From the NCBI GenBank assembly GCA_016206165.1, contig JACQSD010000056.1, positions 1 to 5,818 of the forward strand: a stretch of DNA of 5,818 bases, given 5' to 3'. Below, piece by piece: positions 1-4,734 of this stretch. Under the pieces are notes generated by a model that worked only from the letters and a program-made list of their open reading frames with translations, searched no databases and was not told the origin of the DNA. The translations under genes were made by a program, and so were the position numbers. Position 1 is the stretch's first letter. Each line of letters opens with the position of its first letter. Source of the DNA: Candidatus Uhrbacteria bacterium. Lineage in GTDB: Bacteria; Patescibacteriota; Patescibacteriia; JACQSD01.

Positions 1-45
1 CATCAGCTTAAAAGGCTGTTGCTCTACCAACTGAGCTACCGACCC
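1..45 (-). tRNA. tRNA-Lys (anticodon UUU), 5' part only
   Basis: Read on the minus strand, this is the first 45 nt of a tRNA, cut off by the left edge of the window. The acceptor strand GGGTCGG is followed by T8 and A9. A 4-bp D stem (GCTC/GAGC) encloses the D loop AGTTGGTA with the invariant GG. The anticodon arm has the loop CTTTTAA, giving anticodon TTT at positions 34-36, which is lysine. The anticodon stem pairs at 28-31 with 39-42, but the 27-43 pair would be A-A, which is slightly odd. The variable loop, T arm and 3' acceptor lie outside the window, so CCA encoding and full folding cannot be checked. A consensus-like promoter stands just upstream. Confidence 0.93.
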
Positions 46-66
46 ACACCCCCTCTTATTCGTGAG

Positions 67-95
67 AGTATACCGTTTTTTTTAGGATGATGCAA
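67..95 (-). promoter_or_regulatory. sigma70-type promoter of the tRNA-Lys gene
   Basis: On the minus strand, TTGCAT (95-90) and TATACT (72-67) are separated by exactly 17 bp, close to the TTGACA/TATAAT consensus. The spacer holds a run of eight A residues. Transcription would start near 60, leaving a leader of about 15 nt before the mature tRNA 5' end at 45, typical of a stable-RNA promoter. The motif is seen directly; its use is inferred. Confidence 0.75.
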
Positions 96-111
96 TAATT
101 CACCATCTTTG

Positions 112-120
112 TGCTATACT
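112..120 (+). promoter_or_regulatory. extended -10 promoter facing the P-type ATPase gene
   Basis: TGC followed by TATACT (115-120) makes an extended -10 element. No good -35 box is found 16-18 bp upstream; that position overlaps the -35 of the divergent tRNA promoter and reads TGCAAT or similar. A start near 126-127 would put the 131-266 inverted-repeat element at the very 5' end of the ATPase transcript, giving a leader of about 140-170 nt. Confidence 0.45.
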
Positions 121-130
121 GCAAAAATCT

Positions 131-266
131 ATGCCCCGTTAGAAGTTTGTTTCTTTATAATGGGGCATTCGTAGAGAGATAACAATGTCTTGTTCGTTAT
201 GATCACTATTCAACAGCGCGCAGAAAAATCTAAGGATTTTTCTGCCGAGAACTTCTAACGGGGTAT
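131..266 (+). repeat. 136-bp inverted-repeat element / structured leader ahead of the ATPase
   Basis: Arms 131-147 and 250-266 are complementary over 17 nt with one G-T mismatch (left ATGCCCCGTTAGAAGTT). The 102-nt interior is also structured. ATGCCCC at 131-137 can instead pair with GGGGCAT at 162-168. AATAACAA-type pairing is possible at 179-183 with 196-200. A perfect 11-bp hairpin with a TAAG loop lies at 220-230/235-245. No poly-T tract follows, so it is not a plain terminator. I do not recognise it as a known riboswitch class. It could be a structured 5' UTR or a small MITE-like element inserted between the promoter and the gene; the sequence TAT borders the element at 130-132 and 264-266, but this overlaps the arms. 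Together with the promoters, this covers the 219-bp gap between the tRNA and the first ATPase ATG. Confidence 0.7.
220..245 (+). other. perfect 11-bp hairpin inside the leader element
   Basis: GCAGAAAAATC (220-230) and GATTTTTCTGC (235-245) are exact complements around the 4-nt loop TAAG. It sits just inside the right arm of the 131-266 element. The absence of a trailing T run argues against intrinsic termination on the plus strand. Confidence 0.7.
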
Positions 267-278
267 GGCAATACGAGC

Positions 279-283
279 AAGGA
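279..283 (+). promoter_or_regulatory. ribosome binding site favouring the ATPase start at 295
   Basis: AAGGA lies 11 nt before the ATG at 295, a long but usable spacing. The upstream ATG at 265 has only GGGG one base away, too close to serve as a Shine-Dalgarno site, and it lies in the right arm of the inverted repeat. This favours 295 as the start. Confidence 0.5.
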
Positions 284-294
284 CACAAAAAAAT

Positions 295-2973
295 ATGCAG
301 CGACCGTGGAGCGAGATGACGCTTGAGGAATTGTTTGTTGCTTTGGAGACGCAAAAGGACGGGCTTGAGACGCTTGTTGCGACAAAGCGGCGCGATCTCG
401 TGGGAGAAAACGCATTCCCTGAAGAGCGGCAACGCGGTGCGCTCCATGTTCTCATACGCCAATTTGAGAACCCACTTGTCCTTGTACTTGTCGGCGCTGC
501 TGCCATCACCTTCTTCCTGCGCGACTATACGGATACAATCGTCATCGGTGCAGCAATCATCATTAACGTGAGTATTGGTTTATTTCAAGAATACAAGGCA
601 GAGCGGGCGCTCGCCGCACTCAAAGCATACATGGAGCCAACCGCAATCGTTTTTCGTGAAGGGCGTGAGCATACGATTCTCGCGCGCCACATTGTGCCGG
701 GAGATATGCTTATTCTCCGCGCTGGTGCAAAAGTTCCTGCAGACGCACGCCTTATTGAAGCAATTGAACTCGAAGTGAATGAGAGCACGCTCACCGGGGA
801 AACATATCCGGTGGCGAAGACAGATACCCTGCTTCGATCGCTCGCGCAGGGAAAGCGCCCGGTTGCGGATTTGAAAAACACGATTTTCGCAGGAACGGTG
901 GTGACGCAAGGGCTTGGGCGCGCGCTCGTGATCGCAACAGGCGCACACACAGAGTTTGGGCGCATTGCCGCGCTCCTCCACACACTCCCTGATGAACGGA
1001 CGCCACTCCAGGAGAAACTCCGATGCTTAAGCAGTGTTCTCGCCGCTGGGATCCTTTTCATCACGGCAGCGGTTTTCGTTTTTGGCATTGTGCACGGGCG
1101 ATCGATCGTGGAGATGTTCACGATGTCCGTTGCGCTTGCGGTGTCTGCAATTCCGGAGGGGCTTGTCGTGGCAGTGACTGCCATTCTCGCCGTTGGCATG
1201 CAGCGCATTTTGAAACGCGGCGCGCTTGTGCGTCGTCTTGTTGCGGCAGAGACGCTTGGTTCAACGACCGTCATCTGTACGGACAAAACAGGCACACTCA
1301 CCGAAGGCCGCATGCGACTCGCACGCATTGTGACGGATACTCGGGAGACACGCATTGACCACACACACGTTGCGGATCGTACCGTACAGAAAGCCTTAGA
1401 AATTGCAGCACTCGGGAATACCACTGTTGTTGAAAAGACAGCAGACGATCCTGATGCGTGGGAGCTTGTGGGTGCGCCGACCGAAGTTGCGCTTGTTCGT
1501 GGTGCAGCACATGGAGGCATCTATCGATCCACACTCCTTGTGGAGCGCCCACTCATCGATATTGTCCCGTTCACCTCAACACGCAAATATGTGATGACAC
1601 TCCATAAACAAAAAACAACAACCACACTCTACGCGGTTGGTGCTGCGGAACGCATTGTCGCACTCGCGACAGCAGTGCTTACTGATCGTGGGACAAAACC
1701 ATGGAGCGCGAAATTTCGCGAAGCATGGATGGAGAAGATCCAGCGATATGCACGCGATGGATATCGTGTGCTTGGCCTTGCGTATCGCGAGGGTGATGGG
1801 CTTCTTGCATGCGCGAAGATTCCTGGATGCGAAGGGAGCCTCACGTTTGTTGGGCTTGCGATCATTGAGGATCCGATTCGTGAAGACGTTGCCGATGTTC
1901 TGCTTGAATCACGACGTGCAGGAGTAACGACAGTGATGATCACTGGTGATCATGCGGCAACTGCCGGGTATGTTGCACGGACACTTGGCATTCAGCATGA
2001 CAATAATGAGGCGCTCGATGGTGCGTATGTGGATGAACTCGGTGATGATGCACTCCGTGATCGCGTTGCAACCACCACAGTGTATAGTCGCGTCTCCCCG
2101 GAACAGAAGCTCCGTATTGTGCAGGCGTGGCAGGCGCGCGGCGCTGTGGTCGCAGTCACTGGGGACGGCGTGAATGATGCGCCGGCGTTGAAACGCGCGG
2201 ATATTGGCGTCGCGGTGGGGTCAGGAACCGATGTTGCGAAGGAGGCATCCGATCTCGTACTCATGAATAACAGTTTTGCGACACTCATTCATGCGATTCG
2301 CGAAGGACGGGTCATGTATGATAATATTCGAAAGGTAGCACTCTATCTCCTCTCGGACAGCTTTTCAGAGATTGTTCTTGTCGTCGGAGCGCTTTTCTGG
2401 GGCATGCCATTACCACTCCTTGCCGCGCAGATTCTGTGGATTAATCTCATCACCGATGGGTTCCCGAGCGTTGCGTTGACGATTGACCCCGCGACGCGCG
2501 ATGTCATGGCAACTCCGCCGATTGCTCGTGAGCGCTCGATCATGGATACAAAGCGGTTGGCGATCGTGCTCCTCGTGAGTGTCGTCACTGGCATTGGCAA
2601 TCTCTTGCTTTTTCAGTGGTGGTATGAAGTGACTGGAGATCTCGTTCGCGCACGGACAATCGTTTTTGCGTCTTTGAGCCTCGATTCACTCCTCTATGTA
2701 TTTAGTATTCGCACACTCCGAACAACGATCTGGCGCGTTGCGCCATGGAATAATCTCTGGCTCGTTGCTGCGGTTTGCGGTGGTTTCTTGCTTACGGTCA
2801 TTGGTGTTGCCCTTCCAGCGCTGCAGCATATTCTTGGTACCACCGCGTTGACCATAGAGGAATGGGGGATCGTCGCAGTCTTTGGCATCGGCATTGTGGT
2901 CATGATTGAGGGATGCAAAATAATTGTACGATTGTTCAATCGGGAGCATAAAACCCTAAATTCTAAATCCTAA
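295..2973 (+). CDS. cation-transporting P-type ATPase, probable Ca2+ pump (P2A-like)
   Basis: ATP-driven membrane pump that most likely moves Ca2+ out of the cytoplasm. Numbering is from the ATG at 295 (892 aa); an in-frame ATG at 265 would add 10 residues. The usual order is present: N-terminal cation-ATPase domain (about 1-55, WSEMTLEEL), M1-M2 (about 57-98), actuator domain with TGET (167-170; usually TGES), M3-M4 with PEG at 287-289, phosphorylation motif DKTGT (Asp330), nucleotide domain, DPIR (526-529), TGD (550-552), TGDGVNDAP (622-630), then M5-M10 (about 680-879). Ten membrane segments and the length match Ca2+/cation pumps. Compared with SERCA, Glu288, Asn717 and Asp721 match the site II ligands E309, N796 and D800, while N768 is replaced by Ser689. 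The KGAPE motif reads VGAAE (448-452), losing its lysine. The stop codon and last six codons come from a heptad repeat. Another divalent cation remains possible as substrate. Confidence 0.93.
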   Translation: MQRPWSEMTLEELFVALETQKDGLETLVATKRRDLVGENAFPEERQRGALHVLIRQFENPLVLVLVGAAAITFFLRDYTDTIVIGAAIIINVSIGLFQEYKAERALAALKAYMEPTAIVFREGREHTILARHIVPGDMLILRAGAKVPADARLIEAIELEVNESTLTGETYPVAKTDTLLRSLAQGKRPVADLKNTIFAGTVVTQGLGRALVIATGAHTEFGRIAALLHTLPDERTPLQEKLRCLSSVLAAGILFITAAVFVFGIVHGRSIVEMFTMSVALAVSAIPEGLVVAVTAILAVGMQRILKRGALVRRLVAAETLGSTTVICTDKTGTLTEGRMRLARIVTDTRETRIDHTHVADRTVQKALEIAALGNTTVVEKTADDPDAWELVGAPTEVALVRGAAHGGIYRSTLLVERPLIDIVPFTSTRKYVMTLHKQKTTTTLYAVGAAERIVALATAVLTDRGTKPWSAKFREAWMEKIQRYARDGYRVLGLAYREGDGLLACAKIPGCEGSLTFVGLAIIEDPIREDVADVLLESRRAGVTTVMITGDHAATAGYVARTLGIQHDNNEALDGAYVDELGDDALRDRVATTTVYSRVSPEQKLRIVQAWQARGAVVAVTGDGVNDAPALKRADIGVAVGSGTDVAKEASDLVLMNNSFATLIHAIREGRVMYDNIRKVALYLLSDSFSEIVLVVGALFWGMPLPLLAAQILWINLITDGFPSVALTIDPATRDVMATPPIARERSIMDTKRLAIVLLVSVVTGIGNLLLFQWWYEVTGDLVRARTIVFASLSLDSLLYVFSIRTLRTTIWRVAPWNNLWLVAAVCGGFLLTVIGVALPALQHILGTTALTIEEWGIVAVFGIGIVVMIEGCKIIVRLFNREHKTLNSKS

Positions 2974-3069
2974 ACTCTAAACAAACTCTCCGCCAAAGGC
3001 GGATCCGCCCGTGGTGGAAAAATCCAAATGACCAAATGTTTAGAGTTTAGTGTTTAGGGTTTAGAGTTT
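2951..3069. repeat. inverted pair of CTAAA heptad arrays forming a large cruciform between the ATPase and gpmI
   Basis: The left arm contains four tandem heptads, CCCTAAA, TTCTAAA, TCCTAAA and CTCTAAA (2954-2981). The right arm contains four more in reverse orientation, TTTAGAG, TTTAGTG, TTTAGGG and TTTAGAG (3039-3066). The 32-nt arms 2951-2982 and 3038-3069 are complementary at 27 positions, with 13 perfect at the inner end (2970-2982 with 3038-3050). The left array is translated as the C-terminal end of the ATPase, and TAA 2971-2973 in the third heptad is its stop. The right arm ends 7 bp before the gpmI ATG. It resembles degenerate plant telomere repeat, but the setting is clearly bacterial. 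A role as RNA processing or termination structure is inference. Confidence 0.85.
2989..3018. repeat. GC-rich double hairpin at the centre of the cruciform
   Basis: TCCGCC (2989-2994) pairs with GGCGGA (2998-3003) around AAA. TCCGCC (3004-3009) pairs with GGTGGA (3013-3018) around CGT with one G-T pair. The segment 2998-3009 (GGCGGATCCGCC) is also a perfect 12-bp palindrome, so the two hairpins and the palindrome are alternative folds. No T run follows, so it is not a standard intrinsic terminator. Confidence 0.75.
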
Positions 3070-3076
3070 CCGATCT

Positions 3077-4657
3077 ATGTCTCGTCCTGTTTGCCTCATT
3101 ATTCTCGATGGGTTTGGGATCTCTCCAGAAACGGAAGGGAATCCTATTCGTATTGCAAAAATGCCAGTCCTCAATCGCCTCATCGCAGAGTATCCGTATG
3201 TTGCCCTCGCGGCCGCGGAGCAGAACGTTGGGCTTTCGTTTGGTGAAATGGGGAATTCTGAAGTCGGGCACATGGGTTTGGGGTCTGGGCAGGTGATTTA
3301 TCAAACATTACCACGCATTTCGGGCGCGATTGAGAACGAATCATTTTTTACGAATGCTGCGTTACTCAAAGCAATTGCGCATGTGAAGAAAAAGCAGTCG
3401 CGCTTACATCTTGTCGGGCTTTGCTCGAACGGTGGGATCCATGCACACATTGACCATCTCCTTGCATTGTTTCGCCTTTGTAAAGACCATGAGCTCCATG
3501 ACGTTGCTGTGCATGCGATTCTCGATGGGAGAGACACTGCCGCAGATGTAGGAATTCAGTTTATTACTGCGATTGAAGAGTCACTGAACACAGTGGGCGT
3601 GGGTGCGATCGCAACAATCGCAGGAAGGCAATACAGCATGGATCGTGATGGACACTGGGATCGCATTGAAGCTGCGTATCGCCTTATGGTCGACGGTGTT
3701 GGTGAGCGCACTGCACAACATGCGGTCGACGCAATCAAGGAATCCTATGATCGCGGTGTTCATGATGAGGAATTTCAACCAACGGTCATTGTCGATCGCG
3801 ATGGTGTCCCGCGCGGTCGCATTCAGGATGATGATGCAGTTATTTTTTTCAACTTTCGCGGTGACCGCGCGCGGCAACTCACAAAAGCATTTGTGTTACC
3901 CACATTCGATGGGTTTACACGCGAAGGTATTAAGAATTTATGTTTTGTGACAATGACAGAATACGAAACGGAGCTCCCCGTGTTTGTTGCTTTCCCGCCG
4001 GTGCTTATTGATACACCGCTCGCGAGCATACTCGCGAAGGCAAAAAAGAAACAATATCACATTGCGGAAACAGAAAAGTATGCACATGTGACATATTTTT
4101 TTAATGGTGGCACAGAAGCCGCGTTTCCAGGCGAAGTGCGCGAACTTGTTCCGTCGCCCGTTGCGCAGTCATACGATGCGCGGCCGGAAATGTCTGCACA
4201 CGCGATCACGGAGAAGTTAATTGGAAAAATTAAGGAGCGTGCGTTTGATTTTTATTTGATTAATTATGCAAATCCAGACATGGTGGGACATACAGGGAAT
4301 TTGCAAGCAACGGTGCAGGCGCTTGACGTGGTCGACACGTGTGTCGGACGCGTTGTTGAGGCGATGGGGGCGATTGGTGGAGTGACGCTTATTACTTCGG
4401 ATCATGGAAATTGTGAAGTGATGATTGATCCGGTGACTGGGCGCATTGACAAAGAGCACTCGACGAATGCAGTGCCACTGTTTGTCGTTGATGATGCACG
4501 GAAACAGGAGAAACCACGCGAGCTTGTTGAACAACTCAAACTCACCCCGCCACAAATTGGCATTCTTGCGGACGTCGCTCCCACGATCCTTGAGTACATG
4601 GATATTGCGATTCCGAAAACGATGACCGGCCGGAGCTTGCTCGCCGATTTGGTATAG
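3077..4657 (+). CDS. gpmI: 2,3-bisphosphoglycerate-independent phosphoglycerate mutase
   Basis: Cytoplasmic glycolytic enzyme interconverting 3- and 2-phosphoglycerate, dependent on two metal ions (usually Mn2+). At 526 aa it is full length for the family. Phosphatase-domain ligands are seen at Asp11 (LIILDGFG), catalytic Ser61 in GNSEVGH, Asp401 and His405 (NPDMVGHTG), Asp442-His443 (TSDHGN) and His461 (KEHSTNAVP). The transferase-domain substrate residues are also present: GGIHAH (119-124), DGRDT (150-154), GRQYSMDRD (183-191), FRGDRAR (260-266) and Lys334 in AETEKYAHV. All catalytic residues known from the Geobacillus enzyme are in place. The start is fixed because an in-frame TAG at 3062-3064 closes off upstream extension and MSRPVCLIILDGFG matches the family start. 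No convincing Shine-Dalgarno is seen, and the cruciform arm ends 7 bp before the ATG. No promoter is visible in the 103-bp gap, so cotranscription with the ATPase is likely. Confidence 0.97.
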   Translation: MSRPVCLIILDGFGISPETEGNPIRIAKMPVLNRLIAEYPYVALAAAEQNVGLSFGEMGNSEVGHMGLGSGQVIYQTLPRISGAIENESFFTNAALLKAIAHVKKKQSRLHLVGLCSNGGIHAHIDHLLALFRLCKDHELHDVAVHAILDGRDTAADVGIQFITAIEESLNTVGVGAIATIAGRQYSMDRDGHWDRIEAAYRLMVDGVGERTAQHAVDAIKESYDRGVHDEEFQPTVIVDRDGVPRGRIQDDDAVIFFNFRGDRARQLTKAFVLPTFDGFTREGIKNLCFVTMTEYETELPVFVAFPPVLIDTPLASILAKAKKKQYHIAETEKYAHVTYFFNGGTEAAFPGEVRELVPSPVAQSYDARPEMSAHAITEKLIGKIKERAFDFYLINYANPDMVGHTGNLQATVQALDVVDTCVGRVVEAMGAIGGVTLITSDHGNCEVMIDPVTGRIDKEHSTNAVPLFVVDDARKQEKPRELVEQLKLTPPQIGILADVAPTILEYMDIAIPKTMTGRSLLADLV

Positions 4658-4664
4658 AGTATGC

Positions 4665-4694
4665 AAAAATCCTCCGATACATTCGGAGGACTTT
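4665..4694. terminator. bidirectional intrinsic terminator between convergent genes
   Basis: A perfect 8-bp stem, TCCTCCGA (4670-4677) with TCGGAGGA (4683-4690), encloses the loop TACAT. On the plus strand it is followed by CTTTTG, 13 nt after the gpmI stop. On the minus strand it is followed by TTTTTGC, about 37 nt after the membrane-protein stop. It can therefore end transcription from both sides. Confidence 0.88.
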
Positions 4695-4699
4695 TGTTA

Positions 4700-4734
4700 T
4701 ACGGTTTACGCTCCACGATTCGCGCTTCACGATT
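4700..4734 (-). repeat. five degenerate heptads overlapping the membrane-protein stop codon
   Basis: On the minus strand the stretch divides exactly into AATCGTG, AAGCGCG, AATCGTG, GAGCGTA and AACCGTA, all fitting RANCGYR. The best direct repeat has a 14-bp period (4709-4720 and 4723-4734, one difference). The first TGA, at 4729-4727, spans the boundary of heptads one and two and is the stop of the membrane-protein gene, so the array begins inside its last codons. A second in-frame stop (TAA, 4708-4706) lies in the array. The unit length equals that of the unrelated 2951-3069 arrays. Confidence 0.7.

Noticed and set aside
156..161. TATAAT as a second promoter for the ATPase
   Set aside because: A perfect -10 hexamer, but the expected -35 position holds the GC-rich repeat arm (GCCCCG) and there is no TGn extension; it more likely belongs to the loop of the 131-168 hairpin.
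220..245. Intrinsic terminator or attenuator
   Set aside because: The stem is perfect but AT-rich and is followed by CGAGAAC on the plus strand, with no T run.
131..266. yybP-ykoY (Mn2+) riboswitch before a P-type ATPase
   Set aside because: The gene context fits, but I could not find the conserved paired internal-loop motifs of that class; only the general arrangement of a closing helix with inner hairpins is similar.
585..1520. 311-codon open frame on the minus strand inside the ATPase gene
   Set aside because: It is antisense to a well-supported gene, is very rich in Ser, Arg and Thr as expected for an antisense shadow, and shows no recognisable domain or ribosome binding site.
2954..3066. 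Eukaryotic (plant-type CCCTAAA) telomere sequence or contamination
   Set aside because: The units are degenerate, only four per arm, in inverted orientation, and lie between two bacterial genes, one of which uses the repeat for its stop codon.
2954..3066. CRISPR array
   Set aside because: The units are 7 bp with no spacers, and there are no cas genes.
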